Below, in pieces: positions 1-6,795 of a stretch of 64,000 bases of DNA. The notes below the pieces were generated by a model, which saw nothing but the letters and a program-made list of their open reading frames with translations, was not told the origin of the DNA and did no database searches. Location: assembly GCA_902785785.1 (NCBI GenBank), contig CADAAA010000004.1, positions 124,001 through 188,000 on the forward strand, written 5' to 3'. The DNA is from an uncultured Bacteroidia bacterium (GTDB taxonomy: Bacteria > Bacteroidota > Bacteroidia > Bacteroidales > UBA932). Positions within the stretch are counted from its first letter, which is position 1; each line of letters opens with the position of its first letter. The translations under genes were made by a program, and so were the position numbers.

Positions 1-820
1 CGCCGACGCACTTGGAGTTGCTGATGACATTGTCCTCGATGATCCAGCCCTTGCTCCAGTGAGGGCCGACGAGACCCTGCTGGAAGGCGGTCGGAGGAGC
101 CCAGTTGGTGGCTGCCTGGCTCATGTGGAATCCCTTGACGGTGATGTAGTTGACACCGGGGAGTTGAGGGAAGAATACAGCCGGGCGGACATTGACCTCC
201 ACCAGTTCCTTGTTGGGGTTGACGCCAGGGCCGAAGTTGGCCCAGATGGCGGTCTCGGTATCGTTGACTTCGACATACCAGGCGCGCTTGGCATCCTCGG
301 GCTTGCGGGTGCGCTCGGGGACTACGGGATTCTGTACTCCGGCGAGGTCGACTGCCTGGAACAGGCTCTTGTTGTTGAGGTAGACCTCACCGACGACATA
401 TGCGCTGTTGGTCGAGCTGAGCCAGTCACCGACGAGCGGCTCTGCGAAGGGATTCCAGTCGCCGAAGAAGGAATTTGGAAGGACTACCTTCCATACATCG
501 GTCTTGCCCTGGCGGACCCAGCCGGTGACTTCCTCGGATCCCTTGATCCAGACTTCTTCGCCTTCAGCGGCGCGGTAGGTGATGCGGCTGTATACATCCG
601 CTCCGGAGTTGCGGGGCGCAACCCACTCGCGGTAGACACCGGCATGGACGGTGACGGTATCACCCGTCTTCAGGACCATGGCGGCCTTCGAAATGGTGAG
701 GAAAGGGGATGCGGCCGAACCGTCATTGGTGTCCGATCCTGTCTTGGCGACATGGTACTCGCGGGCTTGGAGGCCTCCGGCGCAAAGTGCCAGGGCCAGT
801 AAGAGCATGAGTTTCTTCAT
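1..820 (-). CDS. Right-handed beta-helix glycosidase-like protein (GH141-like), partial
   Basis: The gene starts at an ATG at 820 and runs off the left edge, leaving 273 N-terminal residues. The start MKKLMLLLALALCAGG is a signal peptide, followed by a DUF1565-type opening (HVAKTGSDTNDGSAASPF, then GDTVTVHAGVYREW) that is typical of secreted parallel beta-helix carbohydrate enzymes. Later blocks (FFGDWNPF, GEVYLNNKSLF, IWANFGPGVNPNKELVEVNV, HWSKGWIIEDNVISNS) recall GH141 proteins, a family with fucosidase and xylanase members. The substrate cannot be told from this fragment. No clear TAnnTTTG promoter was found upstream. Signal peptide and beta-helix are secure; the GH141 assignment is tentative. 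Confidence 0.75.
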   Translation of the reverse strand, partial: MKKLMLLLALALCAGGLQAREYHVAKTGSDTNDGSAASPFLTISKAAMVLKTGDTVTVHAGVYREWVAPRNSGADVYSRITYRAAEGEEVWIKGSEEVTGWVRQGKTDVWKVVLPNSFFGDWNPFAEPLVGDWLSSTNSAYVVGEVYLNNKSLFQAVDLAGVQNPVVPERTRKPEDAKRAWYVEVNDTETAIWANFGPGVNPNKELVEVNVRPAVFFPQLPGVNYITVKGFHMSQAATNWAPPTAFQQGLVGPHWSKGWIIEDNVISNSKCVG

Positions 821-893
821 AAAGTTTCAGATAGATTTGTGGTTAATATGAGAGTTTGTGCAATTTTGCTACAATATAGCGATTATTTGGGAA

Positions 894-939
894 TAAAAAA
901 ACGGAGACCGGCCCTTTTCAGGACCGGTCCCCGTCTCCG
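894..939 (-). terminator. Rho-independent terminator of the sigma-factor operon
   Basis: An inverted repeat pairs CGGAGAC (902-908) with GTCTCCG (933-939), with further ACCGG/CCGGT pairing inside. Read on the minus strand, it is followed by a run of seven or more T (894-901). It lies 14 bp beyond the stop of the DUF4252 gene at 954 and before the next minus-strand gene. Confidence 0.85.
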
Positions 940-953
940 GCAGGCAGCGCATG

Positions 954-1442
954 CTACCGCATGGCGGCGCCTACTGCCTTTTCGAGCATCTCGCGGTTGA
1001 TGAGCCCGTCCATGCTGATGAACGTCGCTCCCGAAGCGTTCAAGGACATCATTACGAAGGAACGGATGATGCTGTCGTCGCCGTCGGTATAGAACCTGAC
1101 GGTCTCCCCGTCGTCCTTGGCTTCCATCATGAGTTCGTAATCGCTCGAACCCAGAAGCCGCTTGACATCGCTGTTCATGCGGTCCATGATCCTGTTGTCC
1201 GAGGTGCTGACCATGTAGAACCCCTTGAGGGTCTTGACGATAGGGGTGATGTCGACCTTCTCGCCGTCATCTCCTATCTCGAGCTCCGGCAACTTGCCGA
1301 TGAGTTTGAACATGGAGGGGGAGATATAGACCGCGCTCACGCCCTGTTCGTCAGAGAACTTGTTGTAGATGCTCTTGGCGTCCTGAGCCTTGGCAAGGGT
1401 GCCGAGCAGCATGACAGCTGCGATGATGAACAGTTTTTTCAT
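954..1442 (-). CDS. DUF4252 domain protein
   Basis: A secreted or periplasmic protein of 162 residues with an N-terminal signal (MKKLFIIAAVMLLGTLAKAQ). The body (YNKFSDEQGVSAVYISPSMF, then FYMVSTSDNRIMDRM and ELMMEAKDDGETVRFY) matches the Bacteroidota DUF4252 family, whose function is unknown. It is the last gene of an operon with an ECF sigma factor and a small membrane protein, and a second DUF4252 protein opens the same operon at 2826. The arrangement suggests that the sigma factor controls envelope proteins of this family. A strong terminator follows. Confidence 0.85.
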   Translation of the reverse strand: MKKLFIIAAVMLLGTLAKAQDAKSIYNKFSDEQGVSAVYISPSMFKLIGKLPELEIGDDGEKVDITPIVKTLKGFYMVSTSDNRIMDRMNSDVKRLLGSSDYELMMEAKDDGETVRFYTDGDDSIIRSFVMMSLNASGATFISMDGLINREMLEKAVGAAMR

Positions 1443-1448
1443 ATCTGG

Positions 1449-1838
1449 TTATTTTAATTTGTCAATGATTTCATTGGTCTTGGTAAGTACGGCTTCGGTC
1501 TCGTGCGTGACGGAGGCGACGCCCTTGTCCATCTTGGACGAGATCAGTGAGAAGGATGCCTCGAGCATGGCATAAGCCTGCTGCGGGTCGCTGAAAGTAT
1601 CCTTGGGGCGGCTGACGTAGCCGTTGACTCCAAGTCCGATGCCGACAAGAAGCGCGAGCGATGCCGCGATGCCGGCGGCATACCGGATCCTGCGGGGCCT
1701 TACGGCGGACTCTTCGAGGAAAGCGAGGGTGTCGAGCCCCTGCCGGATGCTCTGTCCGAATCCCTCCGGGACCTCCACGGAACTGTCAAGGGCTATAGCC
1801 TCGAGTTCCTTTATGCTCAGTGTGTCCATCTCTTTCAT
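1449..1838 (-). CDS. Small single-pass membrane protein, possible anti-sigma factor
   Basis: The protein has 129 residues: a cytoplasmic N-terminal part of about 50 residues, one membrane segment (IRYAAGIAASLALLVGIGLG, about 51-70) and an outer helical tail rich in charged residues. It overlaps the ECF sigma-factor gene by 4 bp (ATGA). A membrane protein coupled to an ECF sigma factor is the usual anti-sigma arrangement, but I see no zinc-binding anti-sigma motif or FecR domain, so the role is inferred from position only. It lies 6 bp upstream of the DUF4252 gene. Confidence 0.6.
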   Translation of the reverse strand: MKEMDTLSIKELEAIALDSSVEVPEGFGQSIRQGLDTLAFLEESAVRPRRIRYAAGIAASLALLVGIGLGVNGYVSRPKDTFSDPQQAYAMLEASFSLISSKMDKGVASVTHETEAVLTKTNEIIDKLK

Positions 1839-2326
1839 AATTCGTACTTCATTTTGTTTTTCAAGGCCTTGCGGGCAAGGCTCAACTGAACTCTCGTGTT
1901 GATTTCTGACATGCCCAGCTTGCGGGCTATCTCTTCGTATTCCAGCTCCTCGAAGATGCGCATGCGGATGATCTCGCGCTGTTTGGGCGGCAGGTCTTCG
2001 ATGTGCCTGAGCGCCTTCCTGAGCGTCTCGCGGTCGGCAAGCTCCTTGTCGGGCGGGTCATTCCCGGAACTCTCCGGGTATTCGCCCATCGACACGGTCC
2101 TGCCGTTCTTGCGCAGCCGGTCGATGCAGAGGTTCCGCAGCAGCGTGTAGGCATAAGCCTGCGGATTCAGCACCGTATCCAGCTTATCCTTTGAGTTCCA
2201 AAGCTTTATGTACAGGTCCTGAACCGTGTCCTGGGCATCAGAACTGTCCTCAAGATAGTGGAACGCTATCCTGAACAGTCCCTCGCTGAGGGGGAGGTAC
2301 CGGGCTTTGAACTCGTCGTGGGTCAT
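1835..2326 (-). CDS. ECF-type RNA polymerase sigma factor
   Basis: A sigma-70 family factor of 163 residues with only regions 2 and 4. Region 2 is around residues 10-80 (FRIAFHYLEDSSDAQDTVQD, then PQAYAYTLLRNLCIDRLRK). Region 4 is around 110-160 (LPPKQREIIRMRIFEELEYE, then EIARKLGMSEINTRVQLSLA). It directs RNA polymerase to a small regulon, probably concerned with the envelope. The start codon overlaps the stop of the upstream DUF4252 gene by one base (TAATG), and its own end overlaps the next membrane protein gene, so the genes are translationally coupled. Confidence 0.92.
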   Translation of the reverse strand: MTHDEFKARYLPLSEGLFRIAFHYLEDSSDAQDTVQDLYIKLWNSKDKLDTVLNPQAYAYTLLRNLCIDRLRKNGRTVSMGEYPESSGNDPPDKELADRETLRKALRHIEDLPPKQREIIRMRIFEELEYEEIARKLGMSEINTRVQLSLARKALKNKMKYEL

Positions 2327-2826
2327 TACCGTTCTTCAATGAACTTCGAAATGCCGTCGAGGGAGATGGTGCCGAACAGGCAGATCAGGGCGGAGCCTTC
2401 GGGTGAGTGGAGTACGAAATCCTTCAATGTCTTCCCGTCATCCGAGACTACGCCGTACAGGCGCATGCTCTGCTGACCGCTGTCCTTGATGTCCATCAGT
2501 ACGTCCTCGTCGGGCAAGGCTCTGCCGAGCCTGCGGACCAGGCGGTTCCTGGTGTTTTCGTCGCAGTCGCCGTATTCTATGACGGTAAAGCGCTTCACGC
2601 CCTTGATGGCTTCGAGCAGGGCAAGCTCCTCGGGGTCGTTGCGGTCCACCGAGCTCGAGATGATCCTCTTCATGACGGAGGTGGCGATGCTGCCCATCTG
2701 GACCACATTCACACCATCGGCCTGGGAAAACTCGTAGACGAGGTTGGAAACGCGTGAGTTGCGTCCTCCTGCAAACCCTGAAAGGGGTATCAGTACCGTC
2801 AGCAGAACTATGAATACTTTTTTCAT
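2326..2826 (-). CDS. DUF4252 domain protein (second copy)
   Basis: The start is placed at 2826, where a signal peptide begins (MKKVFIVLLTVLIPLSGFAG), rather than at the longer open frame from 2895. The mature part (LVYEFSQADGVNVVQMGSIA, then RFTVIEYGDCDENTRNRLVR) has the DUF4252 layout and is a distant paralogue of the protein at 954-1442. It is the first gene of the sigma-factor operon, with its own promoter at 2892-2924. The function of the family is unknown. Confidence 0.8.
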   Translation of the reverse strand: MKKVFIVLLTVLIPLSGFAGGRNSRVSNLVYEFSQADGVNVVQMGSIATSVMKRIISSSVDRNDPEELALLEAIKGVKRFTVIEYGDCDENTRNRLVRRLGRALPDEDVLMDIKDSGQQSMRLYGVVSDDGKTLKDFVLHSPEGSALICLFGTISLDGISKFIEER

Positions 2827-2891
2827 AAGCGGCTTGTCAATCATCAAACACATAATAGACGGAGGTTCCGTGGCTTTGTTAATGAATTTAT

Positions 2892-2924
2892 GCAAAATTA
2901 TTCGGCAAATTCGTGCGAGCGCAA
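2892..2924 (-). promoter_or_regulatory. Bacteroidota-type promoter of the sigma-factor operon
   Basis: On the minus strand TTTG (2921-2924) is followed after 21 bp by TAATTTTG (2892-2899), matching TTTG-N19-21-TAnnTTTG. The start codon at 2826 lies about 65 bp downstream. The -7 box overlaps the stop region of the upstream TPR gene. Confidence 0.65.
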
Positions 2925-3722
2925 AACATCTTGCAGGACAGCGTTGAATCCTGCCAGCGCATCGCGGTTATACTCGTCGATGAGGCTGATGCTACGCTCC
3001 ATTCCACCCATGAATGCAGCGTTCAGGACGACGCCTCCGCCGAGGATACCGGTGATCCAGTTGCCTCCAAGGCATTGCCATACTATCCATCCGACGGCAG
3101 CGGCGTCAAAGCCCATGGCGATAAGCCCTTCCGGAAGATGTCCTGTGTATGAATGGCCGAGGGGAGGAAGGAAGGACCTGAGTACTGCCTGGCTCTCCTT
3201 CTTTAGCTTCGGGACTCTGGCGTACAGGTCCCGGAGCTCCTGGCGCGCGGTTTCCCGTTCTTCACCTTCATATCGGAGGTCCACCAGTTCCACTGCCTTG
3301 GCGAGGGACTCGTCCCAGCGCGCACAGCCGCCGAGCACGAGGGCGTCGAGCAGCAGCCTGCGAGGCGTGGCCGATACACCGGCTTCATCCATGTACGAAG
3401 CGGCTCCTTCCCAGTCTCCGGCAAGATAGCTGCACAGTTCCTTTTCATAGAGTACGTCGTCCACGCGCTCCGACGGCAGCTGGTAGAGGCCTATCCTTTC
3501 GAGGGTGGCCAAAGCTTCTTCGAAGCGGCCGCACTGCCTGTAGCAATTAGCCTTCTCCGCGAGTGCTTCTGCTGCCTCGCGGGGATCTTCGGCATAGAAG
3601 GCCGCGCGTTCAAACTCGACGGCCTTCAGAGCCCAATCCGTCCGCTCCTGCGCCTCAGCGGAAAACGCTGCGGAGAGGGATATGGATATGATAAAGGATA
3701 GCAGTGTCCTGTGCATTTCCAA
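2898..3722 (-). CDS. TPR-like exported membrane protein
   Basis: The protein has 274 residues. It opens with a signal peptide (MEMHRTLLSFIISISLSAAF), followed by helical repeats of TPR type (about 30-160) with blocks such as AEKANCYRQCGRFEEALATL. The C-terminal third is hydrophobic (LPPLGHSYTGHLPEGLIAMG, then NWITGILGGGVVLNAAFMGG) and resembles the TM2-like PGLG-x-x-YxG pattern. It is a distant paralogue of the upstream protein at 3655-4707, whose gene it overlaps by 68 bp. No enzymatic motif is seen. Its place between a LolA-like gene and a sigma-factor operon suggests an envelope role. Confidence 0.7.
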   Translation of the reverse strand: MEMHRTLLSFIISISLSAAFSAEAQERTDWALKAVEFERAAFYAEDPREAAEALAEKANCYRQCGRFEEALATLERIGLYQLPSERVDDVLYEKELCSYLAGDWEGAASYMDEAGVSATPRRLLLDALVLGGCARWDESLAKAVELVDLRYEGEERETARQELRDLYARVPKLKKESQAVLRSFLPPLGHSYTGHLPEGLIAMGFDAAAVGWIVWQCLGGNWITGILGGGVVLNAAFMGGMERSISLIDEYNRDALAGFNAVLQDVLRSHEFAE

Positions 3723-4707
3723 GGTCGTTTTCGTGTATGCTTACGGAGACGTAGCTCCCGTAGATGTTTCCAATGTAGAATATGGCTCCGACGGTGCCGA
3801 AGAGCAGGGTTTTCCAGTTCGTGAATCCGTTCCTCGACCAGTTCTCGGCAGTAATGGCCGCCAGTGAGCCCACGGTCAGGAAGGACGAAATGCCCTCCGC
3901 GAACTCGCCGGCGTAGATCTTTCCGAGGCCTGGTATGACTGCGGAGGCTGCGGCGGCGAGCAACGGGCTCTTATGCCTGCCGTTAAATCTCTCATTGAAG
4001 ATCCCCTGGAGCTGCCTCTCGCTGTCAGTCAGGGCATACTGTGAGAATGTGAAGCCTTCCGATGCGGAGATGAAGCCCGCGGCCCGTCCCTGCAGGAGGG
4101 CGATCCCGGCCTCCTCGAGGCTTTTCAGCTCCTTGTAAGGCCCGTCATAGCTCTCCAGAAGTGCGGAGCTTTGGTCGTATCGCCCGAGATGGGCGTTGGA
4201 TATCACGTTGAAAAACAGTGATTTGTCGTAGAAAGGGGAGCCCTTGGGCACCTTGTCGAAGGCGGCCGACGCCTGTGCGAGATTTTTAGCGCTGTAGTTG
4301 GCCCAACCCTTGAGATATTGGAGGGTATCCGATGCGAAGTACTTTCCGCTGGACAGGATCGTGACGGCGTCCTGTTCCATGCCGTTGCCTATGAGATAGT
4401 CGATGAATCCGAAATCGTCGGATGCGTATGTGTCGGCGGTATACCGCCTGACGGAAGGGGAGACTGTGGTCTCAGGAACCGTCGCCCCCGGAATATCATG
4501 GTGGTGCTGGGCGGATCCGATGCGTCCGCTCCGCGTCATGTAGTCGGCTGTGGAAATGATGGCCGGAAACAGTCCGTTATCCTTCACTGCGTCATTGAAG
4601 AATTCCAGGCTTCCGGGAGGCAGCAGCCTGCCGGCCGGGACTGTCTGGGCGCTGCCGGAGGCGCAGAGCAGGACGGCGGAAAAGACGATGAGGGCCAGGC
4701 GTTTCAT
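3655..4707 (-). CDS. TPR-like exported membrane protein (paralogue)
   Basis: The start at 4707 (MKRLALIVFSAVLLCASGSA, a signal peptide) overlaps the upstream LolA-like gene by 4 bp. The open frame continues to 4947, but that extension overlaps the upstream gene and has no signal. Of 350 residues, the middle contains TPR-like helices (YLKGWANYSAKNLAQASAAF). The C-terminus has hydrophobic segments with PGLGKIYAGEFAEG, a TM2-like motif shared with the next gene and with the TM2 gene at 5420. The 3' end overlaps the next gene by 68 bp in another frame. The function is unknown. Confidence 0.7.
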   Translation of the reverse strand: MKRLALIVFSAVLLCASGSAQTVPAGRLLPPGSLEFFNDAVKDNGLFPAIISTADYMTRSGRIGSAQHHHDIPGATVPETTVSPSVRRYTADTYASDDFGFIDYLIGNGMEQDAVTILSSGKYFASDTLQYLKGWANYSAKNLAQASAAFDKVPKGSPFYDKSLFFNVISNAHLGRYDQSSALLESYDGPYKELKSLEEAGIALLQGRAAGFISASEGFTFSQYALTDSERQLQGIFNERFNGRHKSPLLAAAASAVIPGLGKIYAGEFAEGISSFLTVGSLAAITAENWSRNGFTNWKTLLFGTVGAIFYIGNIYGSYVSVSIHENDLGNAQDTAILYHIHIPLRSVFR

Positions 4708-5429
4708 CGGCCCTGAAGCTTGTCGGTCGAGATGATCTTGGCATCGGCGGGGACCTCGAAATGGAAGAGCGGGTCGTCCTCGTCCACGCGTATGCCGGAA
4801 TAGATGGTGCGCATCACCGAAGAATCCTTCGGAGACGTATAGGTGATGCTGGTGGTCCTTGTCGGAAGCATCAGTCTCCCGGCAGGGGCGTAATTGGAAT
4901 AGTAAGTCTTGGAAATCGTCTTCCCGGACGCGTCCAGATATCCGCAATAGATGGGAAGGTAATTGTCATAGACGATCTCCACCTTGGGAATGTCGCCGGA
5001 CTTGTCCGTGACATAGGTTTTCTTGACGAGACCGTCCTCACGCGTCGTCGCCTGCAGGCGGTACCCGTACATGCCGAGCCCGAGGTCACCGGCACGTCCG
5101 CTCATGAAAACGGAGATAAGTTCGTCCTGGGAAGTCAGTACGGAGGAGTTGTCCACCATGACTTCGTTCGTACTGGGGATATACATCCTGGTCTCGCCCT
5201 TGACGTTTGTGACCACGATGTAGTCCTGGGGTTTAAGGAAATGGATCACGGCGCGCCCGTCGTTGGAACAATGGACGCGCTTGGTGATCGTAGCCACCTT
5301 GCCCGCGGCCGCCTGCTTGACCTCGACGTCGGCGATGATCCGCCTCTGGGCGGATGCGCCGGCCGGGGCAAGCAGCAGCGCCGCGGCAAGAATCGTCAGT
5401 ATGTAGCTCAGCTTCAAGGCTATGCCCAC
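4704..5429 (-). CDS. LolA-like outer-membrane lipoprotein carrier family protein
   Basis: A protein of 241 residues with a signal peptide ending near ASA/QRR. The mature part has the beta-rich layout of LolA/DUF4292-like periplasmic proteins (VHCSNDGRAVIHFLKPQDYI, GETRMYIPSTNEVMV, YDNYLPIYCGYLDASGKTIS). LolA proteins ferry lipoproteins across the periplasm; whether this one does so or only shares the fold cannot be decided from sequence. It overlaps the TM2 gene upstream by 10 bp and the TPR gene downstream by 4 bp, so they form one operon. Confidence 0.7.
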   Translation of the reverse strand: MGIALKLSYILTILAAALLLAPAGASAQRRIIADVEVKQAAAGKVATITKRVHCSNDGRAVIHFLKPQDYIVVTNVKGETRMYIPSTNEVMVDNSSVLTSQDELISVFMSGRAGDLGLGMYGYRLQATTREDGLVKKTYVTDKSGDIPKVEIVYDNYLPIYCGYLDASGKTISKTYYSNYAPAGRLMLPTRTTSITYTSPKDSSVMRTIYSGIRVDEDDPLFHFEVPADAKIISTDKLQGR

Positions 5430-5827
5430 ATGAAGAATCTGGTATTGCCTACGTACTGGCTGATGTTGTCATCCACGAGGCCGATGAGCAGCATGACCCA
5501 GTCTACAAACGGAACGATGCCGAAGATGCCGAAGCCGGTGAACACGTAGATAGCCCACATCCAGGGACGGGTGCCCATGTAGTGGCGGTGTACGCCGAAC
5601 TCGCCGAGGAAGGTGCAGAGCAGGAACGCAGCGACGGGGCTGGGGCTGCCGGAGGCGAGGGAAGCGGCTGCCGGGACGGGCGCTTCGGGCATGAGTTCAA
5701 GCGGGGAAACTTCGGCGGAAGCCTCGATCAGGGCGTCGATGGCGTCGTCGTTCACAGTGTAGTTGCCAGCATTGGCTGCAACGGAGATCGCCAGGATGGC
5801 GATGAGTGAGAAAATGAATTTCTTCAT
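5420..5827 (-). CDS. TM2 domain protein
   Basis: The protein has 135 residues. It begins with a signal-like segment (MKKFIFSLIAILAISVAANA), followed by a Pro/Ala-rich linker (about 45-62) and a C-terminal TM2 domain of two membrane helices with the loop FLGEFGVHRHYMGTRPWMWA. TM2 proteins are small membrane proteins of poorly known function. It is the first gene of the minus-strand block, under the promoter at 5856-5886. Confidence 0.85.
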   Translation of the reverse strand: MKKFIFSLIAILAISVAANAGNYTVNDDAIDALIEASAEVSPLELMPEAPVPAAASLASGSPSPVAAFLLCTFLGEFGVHRHYMGTRPWMWAIYVFTGFGIFGIVPFVDWVMLLIGLVDDNISQYVGNTRFFMWA

Positions 5828-5855
5828 AATAAGGTGATTTGAATCAAAATGTTCT

Positions 5856-5886
5856 CAAAGTTACCCATTCGGGGGCGATAAACAAA
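5856..5886 (-). promoter_or_regulatory. Promoter of the TM2/LolA/TPR operon
   Basis: On the minus strand TTTG (5883-5886) lies 19 bp before TAACTTTG (5856-5863), a full match to the Bacteroidota consensus. The ATG at 5827 is 29 bp downstream. It is divergent from the polysaccharide-export promoter at 5902-5932. Confidence 0.8.
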
Positions 5887-5901
5887 CTTTTTCGCTCAAT
5901 T

Positions 5902-5932
5902 TTTGTAAAGAGACGGATATTGATTACCTTTG
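5902..5932 (+). promoter_or_regulatory. Promoter of the polysaccharide export operon
   Basis: TTTG (5902-5905) is followed after 19 bp by TACCTTTG (5925-5932). The start codon of the exporter gene is at 5959. The -33 boxes of this promoter and the divergent one lie only about 16 bp apart, so one regulator could affect both. Confidence 0.8.
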
Positions 5933-5958
5933 TAAATCTATGATATAATTGGAAAATA

Positions 5959-6792
5959 ATGAACTGTTTTAACTTGAAAACTTTGCTCGTCGTCCCGGCT
6001 GTGGCTGCCTTAGTCGTTTCCTGCGCAGCCCCGACCAATATCTCCTATTTCCAGGATGCCGACACCCGCGGACTTTCCCAGCCGGTCCAGGAGAACCATA
6101 TCCGTCTACGCCCCGAGGACAAGGTCGCGATTATCGTGAATACTTCCAATGACCAGTTGACCAACCTTTTCAACCTTCCGTATATCAGCCAGCGCCTCGG
6201 TGGAGTGTCGCAGAGCGTCAGCTCCAATTATTCGCAGGCTGTGTCCGGATATACCGTAGATGAGTATGGCGATATCGACTTCCCGGTATTGGGCAAGATC
6301 CACGTTGAAGGTTTGACCCGCCCCGAACTTGCCACTTGCATCAAGGATGCCCTCGTCAGCCGGGACCTCGTCAAGGAGCCGGTTGTCACTGTCGAGTTCA
6401 TGAACCTCACCGTTTCCGTCATGGGTGAAGTCAACCGTCCCGGGCGCTATGCCATTGAAAAGGACAAGCTTACCCTGCTCGACGCCCTCAGCATGGCCGG
6501 CGACCTGACGATTTACGGCAACCGCGAGAATGTCAAGGTACTCCGTGTCGTCGACGGACAGGAGATGTCCTTCAAGGTTAATCTGTGCAATGCCCAGAGC
6601 GTTTTCTCTTCCCCGGTATACTTCGTCCAGCAGGATGACCTGATCTACATCGAGCCGAACGAGATGCGTGCCCGCCAGTCCACGGTCAACGGCAACAACG
6701 TCCGGAGCACATCGTTCTGGATCTCCGTCGCATCGCTTGCCGCGAGCGTCGGTACCTTCCTCCTCCGTGCTTCCGCAAATTCAACTAAATAG
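5959..6792 (+). CDS. Polysaccharide export outer-membrane lipoprotein (Wza/BexD family)
   Basis: A lipoprotein of 277 residues: signal with lipobox VVSCAAP (Cys22), then the Poly_export/SLBB layout (RLRPEDKVAIIVNTSNDQLT at about 48-67, GYTVDEYGDIDFPVLGKIHV at about 97-116, VTVEFMNLTVSVMGEVNRPG at about 141-160), and a C-terminal hydrophobic helix (about 255-270). The family forms the outer-membrane channel for capsule or exopolysaccharide. The next gene, 3 bp downstream, encodes the partner chain-length regulator and tyrosine kinase, as in most Bacteroidota export loci. Confidence 0.92.
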   Translation: MNCFNLKTLLVVPAVAALVVSCAAPTNISYFQDADTRGLSQPVQENHIRLRPEDKVAIIVNTSNDQLTNLFNLPYISQRLGGVSQSVSSNYSQAVSGYTVDEYGDIDFPVLGKIHVEGLTRPELATCIKDALVSRDLVKEPVVTVEFMNLTVSVMGEVNRPGRYAIEKDKLTLLDALSMAGDLTIYGNRENVKVLRVVDGQEMSFKVNLCNAQSVFSSPVYFVQQDDLIYIEPNEMRARQSTVNGNNVRSTSFWISVASLAASVGTFLLRASANSTK

Positions 6793-6795
6793 AAA

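Noticed and set aside
59-802. A 247-codon open frame on the plus strand
   Set aside because: It is opposite the beta-helix gene that is open on the minus strand to the window edge; its composition is that of an antisense frame.
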